Part shown: in pieces, positions 43,441 to 51,349 of the stretch
How positions within the stretch are numbered: the first letter of the stretch is position 1
Layout of the letters: each line of letters begins with the position of its first letter
Source: CAVVEC01 sp963747105
GTDB taxonomy: Bacteria; Acidobacteriota; Terriglobia; Terriglobales; Acidobacteriaceae
Assembly: GCA_963747105.1 (NCBI GenBank)
Contig: CAVVEC010000009.1
Span: forward strand, 1 to 64,000
Reading direction: 5' to 3'
DNA: 64,000 bases
Made by a program: the position numbers and the translations under genes
The notes under the pieces: generated by a model
The model's database searches: none
What the model saw: the letters and a program-made list of their open reading frames with translations, nothing else
What the model was told of the DNA's origin: nothing

Positions 43441-44531
43441 CAGTTGCGAATGTCGGCCATCAGTTGTTCGACCTCGGCCTTAAGATCGGCAGTGAGCGGC
43501 AGGAGTGGCAAGCGCACCGGCCCTCCGAAGTAGCCATTGAAATCCGTGGCATATTTCACTCCGGGGATGCCCAATTCGCCTACGACTCGCTGCGCGGCAT
43601 TGGCGATCCGCTCCTGTTTTAGGCGGGCCAGTTCAAAGTCGCCTTCTTTCCAGGCGGCGTAGATTTCGTAGCACGCGGTTGGCGCAGGATCGGCGAAGGC
43701 CAGAATCGCACCCACTGCCCCGGCCTGCAAGGAAGGCTCGAGTTTCTGGGCCGCACCCACCAGCACCTGAAAGCCGACTTCCTTTTGGCGAGTCTTGAGG
43801 CCACCGACCACACTGACGGCGGATGACGACGGCTTGGTTGCGACGGGCGAGGACGCCCGTCCTCCATCGCTCTGCACGGCAGCAATGGATACCAGTTCCC
43901 TGCCTTGCCCGTTGCCCTCGGCGGCTTTCAACATGCGGGGCGTGACTGCGGCAAAAGTGTCCGTGACTGTGGCGCTGCGCTTCACGTGCCGAGTTCCTTC
44001 GACCATACGGCGGACTTTCTCCACGTCGCCGCTCGATTCCTTGATGCCAATCAGGTTGGAATGCTCGGCGAGTTCGATCACGATTTCAGCCGGGATGTCA
44101 TACCCGGTAGCTTGCGGAAAGTTGTATATGATCACCGGAAGTGGGGAGCGGTCGGAGACGAAGCGATAGAACGCCAGCATATTTGCCGGTTGCATCTGCT
44201 TCTTGTAATAGTGTGGCGTGCGCACCATGGCAACGTCGTACCCCAGCTTGGCAGCGTGCTCCGTGAGCTGCAGAGTTTCGTCAGCCGATTCCATTCCGGT
44301 GCCAGCGATCAGGACTTTGCTCGGCGCGGCAGCTTCGCGGGCAGCTTGTAGAACGTCTCGCCGCTCCAGGTCGGAAAGCAGAATCGCCTCGCCGGTGGAG
44401 CCGAGCACGACGATACCCGCAACCGGAGTCTTCGAGTAGCGCTCGACATTGTGTTCGAGCTTCTTGAGATACAGGTTTCCTGCAGGATAAAACGGCGTCG
44501 TGATGGGGGGAAAAATGCCGTGAAGCAGCAT
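43440..44531 (-). CDS. dihydrodipicolinate synthase family protein with an in-frame repeat insertion
   Basis: A class I aldolase-fold protein. PPITTPFYPAGNL, the substrate-loop VLGSTGEAILLSDLER, YNFPQATGYDIP with the catalytic tyrosine and IGIKESSGD with the Schiff-base lysine are all present. It is 363 residues long against about 300 for the family; the excess (about residues 200-255) coincides with a GACGGGCGAGGACGCCCGTC hairpin read in frame. Relatives include DapA, NanA and 4-hydroxy-2-oxoglutarate aldolase, and the exact substrate is not clear. Confidence 0.8.
   Translation of the reverse strand: MLLHGIFPPITTPFYPAGNLYLKKLEHNVERYSKTPVAGIVVLGSTGEAILLSDLERRDVLQAAREAAAPSKVLIAGTGMESADETLQLTEHAAKLGYDVAMVRTPHYYKKQMQPANMLAFYRFVSDRSPLPVIIYNFPQATGYDIPAEIVIELAEHSNLIGIKESSGDVEKVRRMVEGTRHVKRSATVTDTFAAVTPRMLKAAEGNGQGRELVSIAAVQSDGGRASSPVATKPSSSAVSVVGGLKTRQKEVGFQVLVGAAQKLEPSLQAGAVGAILAFADPAPTACYEIYAAWKEGDFELARLKQERIANAAQRVVGELGIPGVKYATDFNGYFGGPVRLPLLPLTADLKAEVEQLMADIRN
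43842..43865. repeat. GGCGAGGACGCC hairpin inside the DapA-family gene
   Basis: GACGGGCGAGGACGCCCGTC is a perfect palindrome with an eight-bp stem. It lies inside the extra segment of the coding region. Confidence 0.75.
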
Positions 44532-44630
44532 AGGCTAACCTTGGCTATCAGCTATCAGCCTTCAGCTTACCAGTTTCGGCCGGATGGAGCAGCGAGTGGC
44601 AAGCCCGCTTACGATGCTCCGAAAGACCGA

Positions 44631-45038
44631 TCATTTCTTAGGCGGACAGAGCAGTGGAATCGCTTCCCGTTTGTTGCGCCGGTAGACGCGAAAATCGTCC
44701 TCGTCGACTGTGATCACCGCATGGCGCGGGTACAGTTCGCTCATGCGGATCAGACAGAGGTCGGCCAAGTCGGGATGCCGGTCCGCGTATCGAATGGCAA
44801 GATCGCGAAGATGTTCAAGATGGCGAGGGAGATCTAACGCCAGGCGAAGCATTCCATCCTCCACCATCTTGAGCGTCACGGCGCTGGAACGGACATGAAA
44901 GGCGGTCTCCGACAAAACCGACTCGCAGGTCAAAGCCGGCCAGTTGATGCCCTCCGCAAGTTCTACGGCCCAGGCGTGGTGCGGGTCGCGGGCTTGGAGC
45001 AGGGCCACCAGAAACCCTGTGTCTGCAATCGCATTCAT
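44631..45038 (-). CDS. vapC: PIN-domain toxin VapC
   Basis: A 135-residue PIN-domain protein: IADTGFLVALLQARDPHH with the first aspartate, CESVLSETAFHV with the glutamate, and ADLCLIRMSELYP and VITVDEDDFRVY with the distal acids. I start it at the ATG at 45038, which overlaps the antitoxin stop (ATGA). It is intact and lies between dapA-like and carB genes on the same strand. Confidence 0.88.
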   Translation of the reverse strand: MNAIADTGFLVALLQARDPHHAWAVELAEGINWPALTCESVLSETAFHVRSSAVTLKMVEDGMLRLALDLPRHLEHLRDLAIRYADRHPDLADLCLIRMSELYPRHAVITVDEDDFRVYRRNKREAIPLLCPPKK

Positions 45039-45250
45039 TTGCGCGAGTATCCCCGGCGCGAAGAAAGGTCGGGTGGACCATCTTTTAGAGTGCCGGCGTA
45101 TTTTCTCCAAACCTGATTTACATCAGGCTCAAGCGCGGACTCGAGTGATTCGCGGACCACGTGGCCCATGGGGAGCCCGGTACGCCGGGATTTCTCTCGG
45201 AGGCGATCTAGTAGTTCCTTGGGAAGCCGTATGGTGAGTGTGTTACTCAT
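45035..45250 (-). CDS. vapB: ribbon-helix-helix antitoxin (CopG/VapB type)
   Basis: A 71-residue antitoxin with an N-terminal ribbon-helix-helix (NTLTIRLPKELLDRLREKSRRTGLPMGHVVRESLESAL) and a C-terminal toxin-binding tail. The start ATG at 45250 has no ribosome site, and a TACAAT -10 lies nine bases before it, so the transcript is probably leaderless. Longer frames upstream lack any domain character. Confidence 0.87.
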   Translation of the reverse strand: MSNTLTIRLPKELLDRLREKSRRTGLPMGHVVRESLESALEPDVNQVWRKYAGTLKDGPPDLSSRRGYSRK

Positions 45251-45258
45251 TTGAAAGT

Positions 45259-45264
45259 ATTGTA
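45259..45264 (-). promoter_or_regulatory. -10 element of the vapBC operon
   Basis: TACAAT on the minus strand, with a weak TTTCTC -35 after 17 bp. It ends nine bases before the vapB start. Confidence 0.5.
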
Positions 45265-45407
45265 ACACACCGCTGTCGGGGGAGAAAGGCGTCTGATGGG
45301 AGGAAAAATGCCCTGAAATAGCACGGGGCAGCTCTAGCTTCTGGCTGCAGTTTAGCTTAACAGTTTTTTCAAGGTCTGCCCTGATACAAGCGGAGGGCGC
45401 GAGCACT

Positions 45408-48400
45408 CTACCGTCGTGTCAAGTGCCTTTCCGCGTGCAGCTTTTGCAGCGCCTGCACCTTGATCTGGCCGCGTTGCAGGGCGGCAATGCCTTCGGCGGC
45501 GGCCTTGGCGGCGGAAAGCGTGGTAATGGTGGGGATGCGGGCGCTGACCGCGGCGCGGCGAATGGCCTTCTCGTCAAAAAAAGGATCAACACCATGCGGT
45601 GTGTTGACGATGAGCTGGATACGCTCGCCCTTGATTAAATCCACCACGTTGGGGCGGCCTTCTTTCACCTTATATACACGTTCCACGCTCATTCCGGCAT
45701 CCTCGAGCACGTCGGCAGTGCCGGCCGTGGCCACGAGCTTGAATCCCATATCCACGAATTTGCGCGCTAACTCCGCCACCTGAGGCTTGTCGTGATCGGT
45801 CACGCTGATGAAGACTGTGCCTTGCGGGGGCAACTTCTGCCCCGCCGCGGTCTGCGCCTTGGCAAAAGCCTCGCCAAAATTGTCGGCTACGCCCATCACT
45901 TCGCCGGTGGACTTCATCTCCGGGCCAAGAACCGTATCCACACCGGGAAACTTATTCCATGGGAAGACCGGAGACTTCACGTAATAACAATGCCCGGTGT
46001 CAAGATCGGCGCGGCGCTCGATGAATTCCGGCAGAAATTCGCGCAGCTTGCGCCCCGTCATCAGTCGGGCGGCAATCTTCGCGAGGGGCACGCCTGTTGC
46101 TTTGGAGACGTACGGAACGGTCCGCGATGCGCGCGGATTGACCTCCAGCACGTAAACCTTGCTCCCTTCTCCGGAGTTTCCATTGCCGCGCGGGATGGCA
46201 AACTGAATATTCATCAGGCCGACCACTTTCAACGCTCGCGCCAGCTTAAAGGTGTAGTCGCGCATGCGATTCAATAGAGGCTCGGGAATATCCACAGCCG
46301 GCAGCACGCAGGACGAATCGCCGGAGTGGATGCCGGCTTCTTCGATGTGCTGCATAATGCCGCCGATCACCACGTCTTCGCCGTCGGAAAGCGCGTCCAC
46401 ATCCACCTCGATGGCGTCCTCGAGAAAGTGATCAATCAGCACCGGCCGGTCCTGGGAATATTCCACCGCTTCTTTCATGTACCGGACGACCGTCTCTTCG
46501 TCGTAGGCAATCACCATGGCACGGCCACCCAGAACGTAGGACGGTCGAACCAGCACCGGGTAGCCAACGCGCGTAGCCCCCGCTGCCGCCTCTTCGATGG
46601 AAGCGGCCATCGCGCCGGGCGCCTGGGGAATCTCCAGCTCTTCGAGCAGCTTGCCGAAGCGTTTGCGATCTTCGGCCAGGTCAATGGATTCGGGCGACGT
46701 TCCAATGATGCTGACACCCGCAGCCTTCAGCGGCAGCGAGAGATTGAGCGGAGTCTGCCCACCGAACTGCACGATCACTCCGACCGGCGAGCCCGACGCA
46801 GCCTCGTGTTCGTATATCGCCAACACATCCTCGAGAGTGAGCGGTTCGAAGTACAGGCGGTCGCTGGTATCGTAATCGGTCGAAACCGTCTCCGGATTGC
46901 AGTTAATCATGATGGTTTCGTAGCCGTCGTCGCGCAGGGCAAAAGCCGCGTGGCAGCAACAGTAGTCGAATTCAATTCCCTGCCCGATGCGGTTCGGTCC
47001 GCTGCCCAGAATGATGACTTTCTTTTTCTGCGTGGGCGCCGCTTCGTCTTCTTCTTCGTAGGTGGAATAAAGATACGGGGTGTAGCTTTCAAACTCGGCG
47101 GCGCAGGTGTCCACCCGCTTATACACTGGCATGATGCCGTGCTTCTTGCGCAGGTGACGAACCTTCTCCTGAGCGCCCCGCCCATTGAGTCGCCAAACCC
47201 CCGCCAGACGGCCGTCAGAGAAGCCCATGCGCTTGGCCTCGCGCAGTACTTCGGTCGGGATCGACTCCATGGGGTGCTTCTCCAGTTCGAGCTGCATGTC
47301 GTTAATCTCTTTGAGCTGGTAGAGAAACCAGGGATCAATCGAGGTCATCTTCGCCAGTTGCTTGACGGTATGACCCTGACGCAATGCATAACGCACGTAG
47401 GAAAGCCGCTCCGGATGCGGTGTCACCAGGCGTTGCGTCAGGATCTTTGGCTCAATTTTTTCCGACCCGACTTTTTTGCCAGTGTCGAGCGCGCGCACGC
47501 CTTTCAACAAAGCTTCTTTGAAGGTGCGGCCGATGGCCATGACTTCACCCACGGATTTCATCTGCGGACCCAGACTTTCATCGGCGCCGGGAAATTTTTC
47601 GAACTGCCATTTGGGAATTTTGACTACCACATAGTCGAGCGTGGGCTCGAAGCAGGCCGGCGTTTTACGCGTGATGTCATTGCGAATCTCATCCAACGTG
47701 TAACCCACGGCGAGCTTGGCGGCAATCTTGGCGATGGGGAAACCTGTGGCCTTCGAGGCCAGCGCCGAAGAGCGCGATACGCGCGGATTCATCTCGATGA
47801 CCACCATGCGACCGGTGCCGGGGTGCACGCCAAACTGGATATTCGACCCGCCGGTTTCGACGCCAATCTCGCGAATCACCGCGATGGCGGCGTCGCGCAT
47901 GGCCTGGTATTCGCGATCGGTCAGAGTTTGTGCCGGAGCAACAGTGATGGAATCGCCCGTGTGCACGCCCATGGGATCGAAGTTCTCAATCGAGCAGATG
48001 ATGATGACGTTGTCTTTGAGATCGCGCATCACCTCCAGTTCGTATTCTTTCCAGCCCAGCACCGATTCTTCGATCAGAGCTTCGTGAACGGGTGAGAAAT
48101 CGAGGCCGCGAGCCAAGACTTCCAGCAGTTCTTCGCGGTTGTAAGCGATGCCCCCGCCGCTGCCGCCGAGGGTAAACGACGGGCGCACAATAACCGGGAA
48201 CCCGATCTTGCCGGCGAATTCCAGGCCATCTTTGAGATTGCTGACCAGGGCCGACTTGGGTACGTCGAGGCCGATCTTCTGCATTGCGTCTTTGAAAAAC
48301 AGCCGGTCTTCGGCCTTCTTGATGGCGGCAATGTTGGCGCCGATGAGTTGTGCCTCGTATTTGTCCAGAACACCGCCATCGGCAAGTTCGACGGCAAGAT

Positions 48401-48707
48401 TGAGCGCCGTTTGTCCGCCGACCGTGGGCAACACCGCAAAACCGGCGCTGGGCGACATTTCGCGCTCAGCGCGAATAATCTCTTCCAGATATTCGCGGGT
48501 CAGCGGCTCGATGTAGGTGCGGTCAGCAACCTCTGGATCGGTCATGATGGTAGCTGGGTTGGAGTTGGCCAGCACCACTTCAAAGCCCTCGGACTTGAGC
48601 GCCTTGCAAGCCTGCGTGCCGGAGTAATCGAACTCCGCCGACTGGCCAATGATGATAGGGCCAGAGCCGAGGATCAGGATTTTCGAAATGTCGGTGCGTT
48701 TGGGCAT
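45408..48707 (-). CDS. carB: carbamoyl-phosphate synthase large subunit
   Basis: A 1,099-residue CarB that makes carbamoyl phosphate for pyrimidines and arginine. It has two homologous ATP-grasp halves (first about 1-400, second about 560-940, each with a GSGPIIIGQ or GSGPNRIGQG opening and a GGQTALNL or GGQTPLNL segment), an oligomerisation domain and a C-terminal MGS-like allosteric domain (FVDMGFKLVATAGTADVL, VNTPHG). It is intact over 3.3 kb. It is separated from carA by a GIY-YIG gene, two repeats and a membrane protein instead of being adjacent. Confidence 0.98.
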   Translation of the reverse strand: MPKRTDISKILILGSGPIIIGQSAEFDYSGTQACKALKSEGFEVVLANSNPATIMTDPEVADRTYIEPLTREYLEEIIRAEREMSPSAGFAVLPTVGGQTALNLAVELADGGVLDKYEAQLIGANIAAIKKAEDRLFFKDAMQKIGLDVPKSALVSNLKDGLEFAGKIGFPVIVRPSFTLGGSGGGIAYNREELLEVLARGLDFSPVHEALIEESVLGWKEYELEVMRDLKDNVIIICSIENFDPMGVHTGDSITVAPAQTLTDREYQAMRDAAIAVIREIGVETGGSNIQFGVHPGTGRMVVIEMNPRVSRSSALASKATGFPIAKIAAKLAVGYTLDEIRNDITRKTPACFEPTLDYVVVKIPKWQFEKFPGADESLGPQMKSVGEVMAIGRTFKEALLKGVRALDTGKKVGSEKIEPKILTQRLVTPHPERLSYVRYALRQGHTVKQLAKMTSIDPWFLYQLKEINDMQLELEKHPMESIPTEVLREAKRMGFSDGRLAGVWRLNGRGAQEKVRHLRKKHGIMPVYKRVDTCAAEFESYTPYLYSTYEEEDEAAPTQKKKVIILGSGPNRIGQGIEFDYCCCHAAFALRDDGYETIMINCNPETVSTDYDTSDRLYFEPLTLEDVLAIYEHEAASGSPVGVIVQFGGQTPLNLSLPLKAAGVSIIGTSPESIDLAEDRKRFGKLLEELEIPQAPGAMAASIEEAAAGATRVGYPVLVRPSYVLGGRAMVIAYDEETVVRYMKEAVEYSQDRPVLIDHFLEDAIEVDVDALSDGEDVVIGGIMQHIEEAGIHSGDSSCVLPAVDIPEPLLNRMRDYTFKLARALKVVGLMNIQFAIPRGNGNSGEGSKVYVLEVNPRASRTVPYVSKATGVPLAKIAARLMTGRKLREFLPEFIERRADLDTGHCYYVKSPVFPWNKFPGVDTVLGPEMKSTGEVMGVADNFGEAFAKAQTAAGQKLPPQGTVFISVTDHDKPQVAELARKFVDMGFKLVATAGTADVLEDAGMSVERVYKVKEGRPNVVDLIKGERIQLIVNTPHGVDPFFDEKAIRRAAVSARIPTITTLSAAKAAAEGIAALQRGQIKVQALQKLHAERHLTRR

Positions 48708-48731
48708 TTATGCAAGCTGTCTCTAAACTCT

Positions 48732-48796
48732 GTCATCCCGACCGAGTCAGTTGATTGGCAGAGCCAATCAACTGGCGAGTGGAGGGACCTGCTTTC
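48732..48796. repeat. variable-core hairpin repeat, left copy
   Basis: GTCATCCCGACCGAG and GGAGGGACCTGCT enclose an 11-bp stem hairpin, AGTTGATTGGC-AGA-GCCAATCAACT. The end of the GIY-YIG gene runs into this unit. Confidence 0.8.
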
Positions 48797-49100
48797 CCGG
48801 CGCGTAGCAATGGCGTTGATCTTCCGCAAGATCCTCCCATGTCGGGTTCGTGTGCTCGATCATCCAGATCTTCTTGGCTCGATTCCATCGCTTTAACTGC
48901 TTCTCTCGATCAATCGCTTTTCTAACATCGTCGAACGACTCGTAATATACAAGACGGTGGCAACGATACTGCTTGCTGAAGCCATCGATCAAGCCGTGCT
49001 TATGCTCGAAAACGCGACGATCCAAGCTGTTTGTCATCCCGATGTACAGCACTCTGGACCTGCTCGCCACCATGTACACGAAATAGCTATGGCGCTTCAC
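48768..49100 (-). CDS. GIY-YIG nuclease-domain protein
   Basis: A 110-residue single-domain GIY-YIG protein: the VYM and YIG strands at residues 8-10 and 19-21, conserved arginine in SLDRRVFEH, and a C-terminal EKQLKRWNRAKKIWMIEHTNPTWEDL block. The family includes free-standing nucleases of unknown role (YhbQ-like) and homing-type enzymes. The last nine residues (GKQVPPLAS) and the stop are encoded by the left repeat unit, and a second unit in inverted orientation lies 31 bp before the start, so gene and repeats look like one unit of about 465 bp placed between carA and carB. Confidence 0.88.
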   Translation of the reverse strand: MKRHSYFVYMVASRSRVLYIGMTNSLDRRVFEHKHGLIDGFSKQYRCHRLVYYESFDDVRKAIDREKQLKRWNRAKKIWMIEHTNPTWEDLAEDQRHCYAPGKQVPPLAS

Positions 49101-49131
49101 CGCAGCAGCCCTCTTCTCAACGCTCGCTCAA

Positions 49132-49195
49132 CAGCAGATCCCTCGACTCCGCATTGCGATTCGCGAGCGAATCGTAATGCTCCGCTCGGGATGAC
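49132..49195. repeat. variable-core hairpin repeat, right copy (inverted)
   Basis: AGCAGATCCCTCGACTCC and TCCGCTCGGGATGAC enclose a different core hairpin (GCATTGCGATTCG...CGAATCGTAATGC). It mirrors the left copy at 48732. Confidence 0.8.
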
Positions 49196-49232
49196 AAATT
49201 GCTCTTGCCGGCGCGCCCAAAGGCGCGCCCTT

Positions 49233-49694
49233 TCAAGGCTCTTCATTCCTCTTCGGTCTCGTGCGTCTCTCCGGAAACAGCCAGGCCAGAGTGCCGCCGA
49301 ATATCCCGGCTTCAGCAACGGTGACAGGCCAGAACCAAATCACGCGCCAGTCCGGATATATCCGTAAGATAGCGACGAATGCAAGACAGTGAATCGTGAG
49401 CAGACAGGCGATCACAAACCAGAAACTCCAGTGGTGCCACCGTCGTCGCGATTGCCGCACCGTGATCCAGAACAGCAAAGCGGTGTAAGCCAAGAATCCG
49501 ATCCAACCGCGTTCAAACCAACCGTTAATTTTGTCTGTAACACCTAGCCGAATACTCAGCCCGAAAAACAAGGTAAACACCGTGAGCGCGGCGAACGCCA
49601 AACCGATATAGAGCAACAGCCGTCGAGCAACCCAGCTGAAAGTTTGCCCCTTGATCCCGGTGTCCGCGACTGACGAAGTCCTCACCCTTTCCAC
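49233..49694 (-). CDS. hypothetical membrane protein, 153 aa
   Basis: Four predicted helices (LLLYIGLAFAALTVFTLFFGL, GWIGFLAYTALLFWITV, WSFWFVIACLLTIHCLAFVAIL, VIWFWPVTVAEAGIFGGTLAWL) with short polar loops and a basic C terminus. The GTG at 49694 lies within the last codons of carA, so it is probably translated from the same message. I recognise no family. Confidence 0.6.
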   Translation of the reverse strand: MERVRTSSVADTGIKGQTFSWVARRLLLYIGLAFAALTVFTLFFGLSIRLGVTDKINGWFERGWIGFLAYTALLFWITVRQSRRRWHHWSFWFVIACLLTIHCLAFVAILRIYPDWRVIWFWPVTVAEAGIFGGTLAWLFPERRTRPKRNEEP

Positions 49695-50812
49695 TCCTCC
49701 ATCATCTTCACGAAATCCTTGAACAAATAGTGCGAGTCGTGCGGGCCGGGCGACGCCTCCGGATGATATTGCACTGTGAACAGCGGCAGGTTCCGGTGGC
49801 GCATGCCTTCGAGCGTGTTGTCGTTCAGATCCAAATGGGTCAGTTCGACTTCGCTCTGCGGCAGTGAGTCAGGATCAACCGCGAAATTGTGATTGTGCGC
49901 CGTGATCTCGACTTTCCCGGTATGCAGTTGCTTCACCGGATGATTGCCGCCGTGGTGACCGAATTTCAGCTTGTAGGTTTTCCCACCCAGCGCGATTCCA
50001 GTAAGCTGATGACCAAGGCAGATTCCAAAAATCGGCTGCCGCCCCATCAGGCGCTTGATATTGTCCACCGCGTAGGTGCAGGGCTCAGGGTCGCCTGGCC
50101 CATTCGATAGAAATACGCCATCTGGTTTCAGGGCGAGCACGTCTTCCGCCGCAGTCTGGGCCGGCACGACTGTCACTTTGCAGCCCTCGCCGCGCAGCTT
50201 GCGCAAAATATTTTGTTTGATTCCGTAATCGTAAGCCACGACGTGGAATCGCTCGGGTGTGTCTTTCACGCCTACAACTTCGTCCGGCAGGTGCGACCGT
50301 TCGCCGGTTTCCCAGACGTAGGTGTGCTTGGTGCTAACGACTTTCGCCAGGTCGGTCCCGTCCATCTTAGGAATTGAGCGCGCTTTAGCGGTTAGTTTGT
50401 CGGTGTCCGCTTCGAGCGTGGAGATCACCCCACGCATCACGCCATGGTCGCGCAGATGGCGCACCAGAGAGCGCGTGTCAATATCCCCTAACACCGGAAT
50501 CTTGAACTGCTCAAGGTATTCTTCCGCCACTTGTTGCGAGCGCCAGTTGGAACTCACGCGGGAAAACTCGCGTACGATCAAACCCTCGATATAGGGCCGC
50601 GTGGCTTCGTTGTCTTCGGGGTTGGTGCCGTAATTGCCGATTTCAGGGTTGGTGAGAACTACGATTTGGCCAGCGTAGGAAGGATCGGTAAAAATCTCCT
50701 GATAGCCGGTGATGGAAGTATTAAAAACTACTTCCCCGTAACATTCGCCTTTGGCGCCGTAGCCTTTGCCGCGGAAGACCCTGCCGTCTTCCAGCGCAAG
50801 GATTGCCTGCAT
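49682..50812 (-). CDS. carA: carbamoyl-phosphate synthase small subunit
   Basis: A 376-residue CarA that hydrolyses glutamine and passes ammonia to CarB. The N-terminal domain (ALEDGRVFRGKGYG, YQEIFTDPSYAGQIV) is followed by a class I glutaminase with nucleophile in GICLGHQLTGIAL and His/Glu in YHPEASPGPHDSHYLF. It is intact. Transcription runs toward carB, but almost 1 kb of other sequence lies between the two. Confidence 0.97.
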   Translation of the reverse strand: MQAILALEDGRVFRGKGYGAKGECYGEVVFNTSITGYQEIFTDPSYAGQIVVLTNPEIGNYGTNPEDNEATRPYIEGLIVREFSRVSSNWRSQQVAEEYLEQFKIPVLGDIDTRSLVRHLRDHGVMRGVISTLEADTDKLTAKARSIPKMDGTDLAKVVSTKHTYVWETGERSHLPDEVVGVKDTPERFHVVAYDYGIKQNILRKLRGEGCKVTVVPAQTAAEDVLALKPDGVFLSNGPGDPEPCTYAVDNIKRLMGRQPIFGICLGHQLTGIALGGKTYKLKFGHHGGNHPVKQLHTGKVEITAHNHNFAVDPDSLPQSEVELTHLDLNDNTLEGMRHRNLPLFTVQYHPEASPGPHDSHYLFKDFVKMMEEWKG

Positions 50813-50873
50813 CTTTGCTCCAAGGAGTAGATTTTTTAGATTCTAGCAGGCAAGAGGAAATACGGAAAGAAAA

Positions 50874-51212
50874 CTATTCGCCTAGATTGAGTTCCTCGAG
50901 ATTCTTGACGATCTCCTTTCCCGTCGGCGTCAGGAAGAAGTATAGTTCCCTCAATTTCTCGGTGGCGTAACTGACTGGCGTGGTGTGTGGCGGATGCGGT
51001 GAGAGCACATAGGCCTGCGCAAGACCTGCGGCAAGCACGTTCTCTAGAGCTTGCTGCACCTCGTTTCGGGTTAGCTGCAAGCCGCGACGGGAACCCCAAT
51101 ATGTCACCTCATCAAGCACAGTCCTGAAGTCCTCGTAGTCGTCCGCCATTGAGTTCAGGACAAGGTCCTGAACAAATGCAGCGCGGTTTTCCACGGGCCG
51201 AGGTGAGGTCAT
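50874..51212 (-). CDS. hypothetical protein, winged-helix-like
   Basis: A 112-residue soluble protein with an RGLQLTRNEVQQALENVLAAGLAQAYVLS segment, a LYFFLTPTGKEIVKNLEEL C-terminal block and a helical first half. This order resembles a winged helix that ends in a LTPxGxE motif, but no family can be named. The ATG at 51212 is used because the longer frame upstream shows no domain. It reads toward carA, 61 bp away. Confidence 0.55.
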   Translation of the reverse strand: MTSPRPVENRAAFVQDLVLNSMADDYEDFRTVLDEVTYWGSRRGLQLTRNEVQQALENVLAAGLAQAYVLSPHPPHTTPVSYATEKLRELYFFLTPTGKEIVKNLEELNLGE

Positions 51213-51225
51213 GCAGTCCCGCTCG

Positions 51226-51348
51226 CTAATGGCTGTATCGAACGAGTCTCCACACCACGGCCAGGATTGCAAGCACAAGGCCAACGGCGTATCCGAGCAA
51301 ACGTCCCTTGCTCGCCTTCTCGTGCATGTTGCCACTCGGTACAATCAT
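51226..51348 (-). CDS. small single-span membrane protein
   Basis: A 40-residue frame starting just after the lepB stop (ATG at 51348). It has one helix (LLGYAVGLVLAILAVVWRLV) after a polar N terminus (NMHEKASKGR). A second ATG nearer the helix is possible. Tight spacing to lepB supports cotranslation. No family is recognised. Confidence 0.45.
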   Translation of the reverse strand: MIVPSGNMHEKASKGRLLGYAVGLVLAILAVVWRLVRYSH

Positions 51349-51349
51349 G

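Noticed and set aside
46326..48095. A 589-codon open frame antisense to carB
   Set aside because: It mirrors the coding strand of an unmistakable, intact carB. High GC with third-position bias creates such antisense frames, and its product is His/Arg-rich without motifs.
49132..49195. The hairpin upstream of the GIY-YIG gene considered as a transcription terminator of carA
   Set aside because: There is no T-run on either side, and the same frame sequence occurs elsewhere with other cores, so it is better seen as a dispersed repeat.
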